DNA of 15,728 bases from Bacteroidota bacterium (lineage in GTDB: Bacteria > Bacteroidota > Bacteroidia > Bacteroidales > Prolixibacteraceae): contig JAUYEQ010000393.1 of assembly GCA_030691295.1 (NCBI GenBank), forward strand, positions 1 to 15,728. The letters run 5' to 3'. Shown here one piece after another: positions 1 through 6,170 of this stretch. The notes beneath the pieces are model-generated. The model saw nothing but the letters and a program-made list of their open reading frames with translations. It was not told the origin of the DNA and made no database searches. Made by a program: the position numbers and the translations under genes. Within the stretch, counting starts at the first letter, position 1; each line of letters starts with the position of its first letter.

Positions 1-226
1 TGATATATTGATCAGGTATTTGCATTAAAATACCGGCGCCATCACCTGTTTTATTGTCAGAACCGGTAGCGCCACGGTGATCCATATTTTCAAGAACCTC
101 TAATCCCCGTTCGATAATTTCATGCGATTTCTGCCCCTTGATATGGGCAACAAAACCGATTCCGCAATTATCGTGCTCATTGCCCGGATCGTACAACCCC
201 TGCGCCTTTGGATATCCTATACTCAT
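1..226 (-). CDS. gltB: Glutamate synthase large subunit, N-terminal fragment
   Basis: This is the first 75 codons of a gene that runs off the left edge. The product begins MSIGYPKAQGLYDP and carries EHDNCGIGFVAHIKG at about 17-31. Cys21 sits where the N-terminal nucleophile of the glutamine amidotransferase domain lies in GOGAT enzymes, and MDHRGATGSDNKTGDGAG follows at 48-65, a hallmark of the family. In this family the N-terminal residues are removed to expose the Cys, which releases ammonia from glutamine for transfer to 2-oxoglutarate, giving glutamate. The ATG at 224-226 is the only plausible start near the conserved region, and no Shine-Dalgarno site is evident. The gene fits with the two P-II/Amt units at the other end of the window. 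The family call is firm; the remaining domains cannot be seen. Confidence 0.93.
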   Translation of the reverse strand, partial: MSIGYPKAQGLYDPGNEHDNCGIGFVAHIKGQKSHEIIERGLEVLENMDHRGATGSDNKTGDGAGILMQIPDQYI

Positions 227-531
227 TGTCTTTATTTTTTAATATCTTGTTTTCACAAAAAGCTTAAAGATCACCAGTTAAAAAATCATTCTGAACGAAA
301 CAATCGACAAATACTGAGAATTTATAAGCAAATCAATCTTTTTTCTTACGAACTGAAAGCGAAAGTAGTTATTTTTACAGAAAATTCAAATTCTATAAAA
401 CGAATAGAAATGAGAAATTAAATCGTTCTGATATGAAAAGCTTCATACAACACACACAAAACGCTGATTAACAGAATGTTAAAAATACAATCCAACCATT
501 TCTTTTAATCAGGCAGAAATCAATAAATAAC

Positions 532-545
532 GATAAATTAACAAA
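532..545 (-). promoter_or_regulatory. Candidate nitrogen-gene motif upstream of gltB
   Basis: On the minus strand this reads TTTGTTAATTTATC, identical over 14 nt to 11254-11267 upstream of the TorF-glnK1-amt1 unit. It lies about 305 nt before the gltB start, in the 373-bp gap 227-599. That gap otherwise shows no gene, no convincing TAnnTTTG box and no terminator. The motif is AT-rich, so chance is a real possibility. Confidence 0.25.
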
Positions 546-599
546 TCCTGACAAACTGATTGATTAAAATTCAAACTGCTTACATGTTGATAAAAGCAT

Positions 600-1937
600 C
601 TAAACTTTTCCCAGCAATTTTGAATATGCTTTTTCTATTTCCTGAAAGTCATAACCTTCAATAACCATTTCCATTTTTCCGGCAATCTGTTCAAGGCATA
701 AATTTCCGAGACTACCCTGATGGGTATGATTTATTTCGCGCCCTGGCTTGTAGTTTCCTTCGTTAATCTGGCCGCCAACAACTTTATATGCGTCCCGGAA
801 CGGCACACCCTGCATTACAAGTTTATTCACATCTTCAACACTGAACACGTATTTGTACCGATCATCGTCCAGTAATTTTTTTGTCACCACCATATTATCG
901 ATTGCAAAACCGGCAATACTTATGCAATCCATTAATTCCTGAAATGCTGGCAGGAAAACCTCTTTGAGAATTTGCAGGTCGCGGAAATAACCACTCGGAA
1001 GATTATTGGTCATTAGGTTGATTTGGTATGGAATAGCCTGTATTTTATTGCAATGCGAGCGAACGAGTTCAAACACATCGGGGTTTTTCTTGTGTGGCAT
1101 GATGCTCGAACCGGTAGTCAGTTCGTCGGGAAGCGAAACAAAGCCAAAATTCTGGCTCATGAACAAGCAAACATCGAAAGCGAATTTCGAGATGGTTGCC
1201 GCAATCGACGACAAAGCATAAGCAACTGTTTTCTCCATCTTTCCGCGACCCATCTGGGCATAAATCACATTGTAGTTCATCGATTCGAAACCAAGCAAAT
1301 CGGTCGTCATTTGCCGGTCGAGCGGAAAAGAAGAACCATATCCGGCAGCAGAACCCAATGGATTTTGATTGGTAATTTTGTATGCAGCCTGCAACAAAAC
1401 CAAATCGTCAACCAAACTTTCGGCATAAGCGCTAAACCACAATCCGAAAGACGATGGCATGGCAACCTGTAAATGCGTATAACCCGGCATCAGGTATTCT
1501 TTGTCCGCTTCGGCTTTGGCCATCAGTTTCTCAAACAATTCGTTGGTAGCGACTACCAGTTTCTGAATTTCTGAACGGGTAAAAAGTTTCAGGTCAAGCA
1601 AAACCTGGTCGTTGCGCGAACGTCCGCTGTGAATTTTCTTTCCGGTATCGCCCAATTTGCGGGTAAGCATTAGTTCCACCTGCGAATGAACATCTTCCAC
1701 TCCATCCTCAATCAGGAACCCTCCGCTTTCAATCAAACGGTATATTTCAATCAGTTCTGTCTGGAGTTCGGCAAGCTCACTCTCGGTGAGCAAATTAATG
1801 GATTGCAACATTTTAGCATGAGCAATCGATCCCAGCACATCGTATTTTGCCAGGTACAAATCCAGTTCCCGATCTCTTCCAACTGTGAATTTCTCAATGA
1901 GTTCGTTAACCGATGTTCCTTTATCCCAGAGTTTCAT
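600..1937 (-). CDS. argH: Argininosuccinate lyase
   Basis: The enzyme cleaves argininosuccinate to arginine and fumarate, the last step of arginine biosynthesis, in the cytoplasm. The product is 445 residues, a usual length. It starts MKLWDKG and shows the ArgH marks in order: HSGRSRNDQ at about 103-111, YTHLQVAMP at 153-161, and the fumarase/aspartase signature GSSIMPHKKNPD at 276-287, whose loop carries the catalytic Ser. An in-frame ATG at 1961 would add eight residues (MRLQNTIT), but it overlaps the -7 box at 1959-1966 and so would precede the transcript start; the start at 1937 is preferred. The stop is TAG. No arg neighbour is in view. No terminator hairpin is evident downstream. Confidence 0.95.
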   Translation of the reverse strand: MKLWDKGTSVNELIEKFTVGRDRELDLYLAKYDVLGSIAHAKMLQSINLLTESELAELQTELIEIYRLIESGGFLIEDGVEDVHSQVELMLTRKLGDTGKKIHSGRSRNDQVLLDLKLFTRSEIQKLVVATNELFEKLMAKAEADKEYLMPGYTHLQVAMPSSFGLWFSAYAESLVDDLVLLQAAYKITNQNPLGSAAGYGSSFPLDRQMTTDLLGFESMNYNVIYAQMGRGKMEKTVAYALSSIAATISKFAFDVCLFMSQNFGFVSLPDELTTGSSIMPHKKNPDVFELVRSHCNKIQAIPYQINLMTNNLPSGYFRDLQILKEVFLPAFQELMDCISIAGFAIDNMVVTKKLLDDDRYKYVFSVEDVNKLVMQGVPFRDAYKVVGGQINEGNYKPGREINHTHQGSLGNLCLEQIAGKMEMVIEGYDFQEIEKAYSKLLGKV

Positions 1938-1958
1938 AGTAATAGTATTTTGAAGCCT

Positions 1959-1966
1959 CAAATATA
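1959..1966 (-). promoter_or_regulatory. Promoter -7 box of argH
   Basis: The minus strand reads TATATTTG, an exact match to the Bacteroidota -7 consensus TAnnTTTG, 21 nt upstream of the preferred argH ATG. No clear TTG -33 element lies at the usual spacing. Its position argues against the in-frame ATG at 1961. Confidence 0.55.
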
Positions 1967-2036
1967 AATCAAAATAGGGGTTTATACATTTCAGGTGGAT
2001 TTATATTCAAATGCTCCCTGTTTTTTTAATGTAGTA

Positions 2037-2154
2037 TTGTGTTAACCCTACTTTATTGAATCCCGGTCACCCGGAATTTATTTCGGGGTCTCATTATAGA
2101 AGGGATGCCGAAACAAGTTCGGCATGACGCTCCGTCAAAAGATCGTTAACACAA
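2037..2154. repeat. MITE-like palindromic element, 118 bp
   Basis: The element is bounded by perfect 10-bp inverted ends, TTGTGTTAAC (2037-2046) and GTTAACACAA (2145-2154). Inside are two hairpins. One has arms ATGCCGAA (2105-2112) and TTCGGCAT (2118-2125) around a 5-nt loop; the other is imperfect, CCCGGAA (2070-2076) against TTCGGGG (2082-2088). It has no coding capacity, is more GC-rich than the flanks, and shows no clear target-site duplication. It sits between argH and the Hsp20 gene. The layout suggests a non-autonomous mobile element or a dispersed intergenic repeat; only one copy is in the window. Confidence 0.55.
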
Positions 2155-2210
2155 CAGCATCTTTGACATAAAACAATTTAAATTATCAAAACGAATAATC
2201 CTGAAGTTGC

Positions 2211-2263
2211 AAAAATGACACTTTCCGAAAACACAACTGTCAAATTGACTTCGAAAAATGACA
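2211..2263. promoter_or_regulatory. Clustered TGACA motifs before hsp20
   Basis: The decamer AAAAATGACA occurs at 2211-2220 and 2254-2263, 43 bp apart or about four helical turns. Between them is the palindrome GTCAAATTGAC (2239-2249), which carries the same core in both orientations. The cluster begins about 190 bp before the first Hsp20 start and could be an operator array. It matches no regulator site I can name. Confidence 0.3.
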
Positions 2264-2388
2264 AAATTTCACACTATACATCTAATTACTAGGTCATTAA
2301 ACGACACAAACGCCTATTTATGCATTGGCATTTTATTTGAAAATAGAAGTTTGAAAACAAAAATTAAATTCATTGTTTAACTAAAGAA

Positions 2389-2395
2389 AAGGAGG
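2389..2395 (+). promoter_or_regulatory. Strong Shine-Dalgarno site of hsp20-1
   Basis: AAGGAGG lies 8 nt before the ATG at 2404. It fixes the start there rather than at the in-frame ATG three codons later. Such a complete site is uncommon in Bacteroidota genes and is absent from the other genes in this window. Confidence 0.7.
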
Positions 2396-2403
2396 ACTAA
2401 ACT

Positions 2404-2841
2404 ATGGCACTCATGAAATTTCAGGATCAATTTCCGTCCATGTTTAACCGTTTTTTTGAAAACGATTTATTTGATTGGTCAACGAGAAATTTTTCCAACA
2501 CAAACACAACACTTCCTTCAGTAAACATTAGGGAAGATGAAAATGGTTTTGAAGTTGACATGGCAGCACCCGGTTTTGAAAAGAAAGATTTCAAAATCGA
2601 ATTAATCAACAATTTGCTGACTATTTCGTCGGAGAAAAAAGTTGAAACTGAGACAAAGGAAGGACAGCAGTTTACCCGTCAGGAGTTTAGCTATCAGTCA
2701 TTCAGCCGCTCGTTTACATTGCCGAATACCGTTGAAGGTGAAAAAATTCAGGCAAAGTATGAAAACGGAATATTAAAAGTTGCAATTCCGAAAAAAGAGG
2801 AAGCTAAACCAAAGCCCGTAAAACAAATTGAGATTCATTAA
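2404..2841 (+). CDS. Hsp20 small heat-shock protein (first copy)
   Basis: This is a 145-residue small heat-shock protein, an ATP-independent holdase that binds unfolding proteins and hands them to other chaperones. The N-terminal arm (1-37) is rich in Phe and Asn. The alpha-crystallin domain spans about 38-130, with PSVNIREDENGFEVDMAAPGF at its start and the A-x(n)-NGIL motif at 121-124 (NGILKVAIPK). The tail has the I-x-I anchor IEI (142-144), which in this family docks to neighbouring subunits. The start is set by the strong ribosome site at 2389-2395. A strong terminator follows directly, so the gene may be transcribed alone. It is the first of a five-gene stress cluster. Confidence 0.92.
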   Translation: MALMKFQDQFPSMFNRFFENDLFDWSTRNFSNTNTTLPSVNIREDENGFEVDMAAPGFEKKDFKIELINNLLTISSEKKVETETKEGQQFTRQEFSYQSFSRSFTLPNTVEGEKIQAKYENGILKVAIPKKEEAKPKPVKQIEIH

Positions 2842-2846
2842 GAATG

Positions 2847-2880
2847 ATACAGACGGCTTGCCAAAAGCCGTCTGTATTTT
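2847..2880 (+). terminator. Intrinsic terminator after hsp20-1
   Basis: A perfect 13-bp stem pairs ATACAGACGGCTT (2847-2859) with AAGCCGTCTGTAT (2865-2877) around a 5-nt loop, with a short T run after it. It begins six bases after the hsp20-1 stop and separates this gene from the second Hsp20 gene. Confidence 0.85.
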
Positions 2881-2916
2881 AAAAACTGATTGGTTAACCT
2901 TTTAAACTTCAGCATC

Positions 2917-3354
2917 ATGAAACTTTTTAAATGGAATTCTGATTTGAAACCAAAATTTCCGGCAGTAATAGAAAAATTTCTTGGCAAAAAAATAACCGAT
3001 GAAGCCTCTGAAGGCGAAGACGTTTCCACCGTTCCGTCGGTAAATATTTCGGATGCCAACAAAGCATTTGAAGTAAATATTGCATTGCCGGGACTCGATA
3101 AAAATGATGTAAAACTTGAAATTAAAGACAATTGCCTGATCATTTCTTCTGAAAAACAATACGATAAAGAAGACAAGGATAAAGATTGGATAAGAAAGGA
3201 ATATGGTTATGCCTCGTTCCAAAGAATGTTTCAGTTGCCCGAAATCGCCGATCACGAAAAGGTTCAGGCAGAAATGAAAAATGGTATTTTATCAGTAAAA
3301 ATTGCCAAAAAGTCGGAGTTTTCTGAAAATAAAAAAATAATTACTATTGAATAA
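2917..3354 (+). CDS. Hsp20 small heat-shock protein (second copy)
   Basis: This is a second Hsp20-family holdase, also 145 residues from the ATG at 2917. Upstream in-frame codons begin only with TTG at 2890 and lack conserved sequence, so the ATG is preferred. The alpha-crystallin domain runs from about 39 to 131 and includes PSVNISDANKAFEVNIALPG and KNGILSVKIAKK; the tail ends with I-x-I (ITI, 142-144). The N-terminal arm differs from copy one: it is shorter in Phe and more charged (KPKFPAVIEKFLGKKITDEA). The two copies are clearly diverged and not a recent duplication. It is separated from copy one by a strong terminator and lies 35 bp before the lipoprotein gene, so it may share a transcript with that gene. 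Confidence 0.92.
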   Translation: MKLFKWNSDLKPKFPAVIEKFLGKKITDEASEGEDVSTVPSVNISDANKAFEVNIALPGLDKNDVKLEIKDNCLIISSEKQYDKEDKDKDWIRKEYGYASFQRMFQLPEIADHEKVQAEMKNGILSVKIAKKSEFSENKKIITIE

Positions 3355-3389
3355 AAAAAATGATTGTTTAATCCCAAAAACTAACTATT

Positions 3390-3869
3390 ATGAAACGCAT
3401 TGGTTATCTAGCCATTGCATTTCTACTATGTTTAGGTAGCTGCAATGGACAAACGGTAAAAGGGAAAAAGGAAACTGCTGATAAGAACTTGCCAAAAACC
3501 GATATAAAGGTCAACAAGGAATACGATAAGGATGGAAATCTTATCAGGTACGATTCTACCTATTCGTATTTCTATTCCAACATTTTAAATGATACCATAT
3601 TGGGAGACAGCATCTTTAGTAATTTTAAAAATCAATTCAATCAACAGTATTTTTTCTCGCAGAAACCATTTTTTAATGACTTCTTTTTTCAGGATTCCTT
3701 GTTGAGGTATGATTTCTATAAGAATGATTTCTTCTCAAACAGGTTTAGAAACAACATGCAACGAATGGATAAGCTTTTCATGGAAATGGATTCGATTAAA
3801 AACTATTTTTATCAGCAGCAGTTCCCTGATCCAAAAAGTAAAAAACAAGTTCCAAAGAAAAGCAATTGA
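3390..3869 (+). CDS. Phe/Asn-rich lipoprotein of unknown function
   Basis: The product has 159 residues. A type II signal peptide is clear: MKRIGYLAIAFLLCLGSC, with the lipobox LGSC at 15-18 and Cys18 as the lipidation site. The mature part has a Lys-rich linker (22-45), then VNKEYDKDGNLIRYDSTYSY at about 41-60, then a stretch very rich in Phe, Asn, Gln and Tyr (60-145), and a basic tail. No enzymatic motif is visible and I do not recognise a named family. It lies between an Hsp20 gene and a J-protein gene, which suggests an envelope-stress role, but that is only inferred from position. A terminator follows at 3883-3915. A real protein is supported by its signal peptide, its length and the operon-like spacing. 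Confidence 0.8.
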   Translation: MKRIGYLAIAFLLCLGSCNGQTVKGKKETADKNLPKTDIKVNKEYDKDGNLIRYDSTYSYFYSNILNDTILGDSIFSNFKNQFNQQYFFSQKPFFNDFFFQDSLLRYDFYKNDFFSNRFRNNMQRMDKLFMEMDSIKNYFYQQQFPDPKSKKQVPKKSN

Positions 3870-3882
3870 TTTTTGATTAATT

Positions 3883-3915
3883 AAAGGGAAGCTGCCATGG
3901 TTTCCCTTTCTTTTT
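3883..3915 (+). terminator. Intrinsic terminator between lipoprotein and cbpA
   Basis: AAAGGGAA (3883-3890) pairs with TTCCCTTT (3902-3909) around an 11-nt loop, and a T-rich tract follows (to 3915). It ends only 27 bp before the cbpA ATG. The J-protein gene must therefore rely on read-through or on a promoter overlapping the hairpin. Confidence 0.7.
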
Positions 3916-3941
3916 CAAGGTATTTTTTCATCTGACTGCAA

Positions 3942-4877
3942 ATGGAATATACAGATTATTATCAAATACTTGGTGTTGACAAAAAAGCTTCGCAGGAAGA
4001 AGTCAAGAAGGCTTACCGGAAACTGGCTAAAAAATATCATCCGGATAAAAATCCCGGAAATAAGGAAGCTGAGAATAAGTTCAAACAAATAAACGAAGCC
4101 AACGAAGTGCTGGGCGACCCCGAGAAACGCAAAAAATACGATCAGCTGGGCGCCAACTGGGATCGTTTTGGACAGGAAGGAACCTATTCAGGAGGCAGTC
4201 CTTTTGGCGGTTTTGGCAATCAGTCGCGACATACATACTTCGATGGCGATTTAAGCGACCTGTTTGGCGGTAGTTCTGGAAGTTCTGGCTTTTCTGATTT
4301 TTTCGAAACCTTCTTTGGCCGGGGAGAACGGGCAAGTCGTTTTGAAAATAGATCTGGTGCTGCCGGATTCAAGGGACAGGATTTTGAAACTGAAATGGAA
4401 ATAAGCCTTGAAGAAGCATACCACGGAACCAACAGAATTATACAACTGGAGCAAGAAAAAATTCGAATAACAACCAAACCAGGCGCTTACGATGGTCAGA
4501 TATTGCGCATAAAAGGAAAAGGTGGAAGAGGACGCAACAACAATGATGGCGATTTATTGGTGAAGATCAAGATTTTGCAACATCGTTTATTTGAGCGCAA
4601 TGGAAATGACATAAAAGTAATTGAGCACATTAATTTGTTCGATGCGATTTTAGGCGGCGAAGTAGCCATTGATACCATTGACGGAAAAATTAAAATTAAA
4701 ATCCCCGTAGGTTCACAAAACAACAAAACATTACGAATAAAAGGCAAGGGAATGCCAGTTTACGGAAAAGCCGCCATGTTTGGCGATTTATTGGTTCAGT
4801 TACAAATTGATATTCCAGAGAATATTACACCCATTCAAAAAAACCTGTTTGAACAACTGAAGAAAAGTTTTAACTAA
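3942..4877 (+). CDS. cbpA: CbpA-type J-domain co-chaperone (class II DnaJ)
   Basis: This 311-residue protein is a DnaJ homologue that stimulates the ATPase of DnaK. The J domain fills 1-70, with the HPD tripeptide at 33-35 (KYHPDKNPG). A Gly/Phe/Ser-rich linker follows at about 80-145. The C-terminal substrate-binding domains (about 147-295) include [19 protein letters not shown] and VPVGSQ-like turns. There is no CxxCxGxG zinc-finger block, which places it with CbpA/DJLA-like class II proteins rather than canonical DnaJ; the length also matches CbpA. The ATG at 3942 starts directly at the J domain. A small gene follows after 2 nt. The E. coli partner CbpM is not present here unless the small gene plays that part. 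Confidence 0.9.
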   Translation: MEYTDYYQILGVDKKASQEEVKKAYRKLAKKYHPDKNPGNKEAENKFKQINEANEVLGDPEKRKKYDQLGANWDRFGQEGTYSGGSPFGGFGNQSRHTYFDGDLSDLFGGSSGSSGFSDFFETFFGRGERASRFENRSGAAGFKGQDFETEMEISLEEAYHGTNRIIQLEQEKIRITTKPGAYDGQILRIKGKGGRGRNNNDGDLLVKIKILQHRLFERNGNDIKVIEHINLFDAILGGEVAIDTIDGKIKIKIPVGSQNNKTLRIKGKGMPVYGKAAMFGDLLVQLQIDIPENITPIQKNLFEQLKKSFN

Positions 4878-4879
4878 TC

Positions 4880-5086
4880 ATGAGAGGTATTCAATCTGTA
4901 AATCAGGCTGGATTGGAGCCACAACACCATTTCAAACATGTTTTTTCAACAAACATAGAAACCGGCGAAATCGTACACGATTGGAGAATGAGCAAAATTG
5001 GCTTTTTACTGGCATTGATGAGCGCAACCGGGAACAATTCGATGCTCAATAAAATGAAAATTGAAATTATCAAACAAATTAAATAA
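4880..5086 (+). CDS. Small protein coupled to cbpA, function unknown
   Basis: This 68-residue frame starts 2 nt after the cbpA stop, a spacing typical of translational coupling. The product is basic and has no signal peptide. A middle segment FSTNIETGEIVHDWRMSKIG and a weakly hydrophobic stretch FLLALMSATG can be seen, with a Lys/Ile-rich end. I recognise no family. It is shorter than CbpM, the known modulator that follows cbpA in E. coli, and I see no clear resemblance, but the position makes an accessory or modulator role possible. The call rests on gene spacing and plausible composition only, and the frame could be a chance one. Confidence 0.6.
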   Translation: MRGIQSVNQAGLEPQHHFKHVFSTNIETGEIVHDWRMSKIGFLLALMSATGNNSMLNKMKIEIIKQIK

Positions 5087-5184
5087 GGATGTATCACATC
5101 AATATCCGGTTTTTCAGCAATATATTGTAACTTGCACGAACATTGTCGAAAGCAGTTTACCAACAATTCATTAATACACTCATT

Positions 5185-6147
5185 ATGAAACGTCGTGATT
5201 TTATCAGTAAAACAGTTTTGGCTGCTCCGGTATTCAGCCTTTTCCCAGCCGATTTGTCGTTTATTGCACGAGAATCTTCACCTGCAGGTAAGCTTGAAAA
5301 GAGAGCTTTGGGCAAAACCGGCGAGATGCTTTCAGTGATTGGTTTCGGTGGAATAATCGTTAAGGATGCAAGTCCGGAAGATGCTGCTACCTCTGTAAAA
5401 TTTGCCATTGATGCAGGCGTTAACCACTTCGATGTAGCTCCATCATACGGCGATGCTGAAGTTAAACTTGGACCGGCTTTGGAACCCTACCGTAAAAGTG
5501 TATTTCTATCCTGTAAAACCGGCAAACGCACAAAAGATGATGCCCGTAAGGAATTGGAGCAATCACTCAAAAACCTTCGGACGGATCATTTCGATCTGTA
5601 TCAGCTTCATGCGGTAACTTCACTTGAAGATGTTAAAACGATATTTGGGCCGGGTGGTGCAATGGAAACTTTCCTCGAAGCAAAAAAAGAGGGTAAAATC
5701 AGATTCATCGGATTTTCTGCACATTCGGTTGAAGCAGCAATGGCTTTAATGAATGGATTTGATTTCGATTCCATCATGTTCCCTTTCAATTATGTCACCT
5801 GGAATGTTGGCAATTTTGGACCGCAGGTTCTGGAACTTGCAAGGCAGAAGAAAATGGGAATTATTGCATTGAAAGCAATGGCAAAAGGGCCGTGGCCAAA
5901 GGATGCAGACCGTTCGAAACGCCCAAAATGCTGGTACGAACCGCTTCTGGGCGAGGAAGATATAAGAATGGGATTGCGTTTTACCTTATCGCACCCTGTA
6001 ACAAACGCCATTACCCCGGGCGATGCCGAACTGTTCAAAATTGCCATTAATATGAGAGATACACTCAGTCCGTTAAGCAATAAGGAAGTGGCAGCTATCA
6101 AGACAAAAGCGACAACTGCTACACCATTGTTTAAGTATAGTGGATGA
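5185..6147 (+). CDS. Tat-exported aldo/keto reductase
   Basis: This is a 320-residue NAD(P)H-dependent oxidoreductase of the aldo/keto reductase TIM-barrel superfamily. The ATG at 5185 gives MKRRDFISKTVLAAPVFSLF, a twin-arginine signal (RR at 3-4 followed by DF and a hydrophobic stretch); in-frame codons upstream start only with TTG and are not convincing. The catalytic tetrad is visible: Asp83 in HFDVAPSYG, Tyr88, Lys111 in LSCKTGKR and His142 in YQLHAV. GFSAH at 176-180 and the region around 270-280 match the usual cofactor-side segments. The substrate is unknown. Export by Tat would let the protein carry a bound cofactor to the periplasm. It converges on a second, longer reductase of the same superfamily, 23 bp away. 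Confidence 0.88.
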   Translation: MKRRDFISKTVLAAPVFSLFPADLSFIARESSPAGKLEKRALGKTGEMLSVIGFGGIIVKDASPEDAATSVKFAIDAGVNHFDVAPSYGDAEVKLGPALEPYRKSVFLSCKTGKRTKDDARKELEQSLKNLRTDHFDLYQLHAVTSLEDVKTIFGPGGAMETFLEAKKEGKIRFIGFSAHSVEAAMALMNGFDFDSIMFPFNYVTWNVGNFGPQVLELARQKKMGIIALKAMAKGPWPKDADRSKRPKCWYEPLLGEEDIRMGLRFTLSHPVTNAITPGDAELFKIAINMRDTLSPLSNKEVAAIKTKATTATPLFKYSG

Positions 6148-6170
6148 TCTTAACAGGCAATTTATAAAAA

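Noticed and set aside
122..421. Plus-strand open frame of 99 codons near the left edge
   Set aside because: It runs antisense to the gltB start and then through AT-rich gene-free DNA; no motif or start signal supports it.
1023..1472. Plus-strand open frame of 149 codons inside argH
   Set aside because: It is the antisense shadow of a well-supported argH and shows no family features.
1938..1961. Alternative argH start at 1961
   Set aside because: It overlaps the -7 box TATATTTG at 1959-1966, and the family N-terminus (MKLWDKG) begins at 1937.
5108..5135. Possible promoter before the first aldo/keto reductase (TAACTTGC)
   Set aside because: It deviates from TAnnTTTG and has no TTG at the -33 spacing, so it was not listed as a feature.
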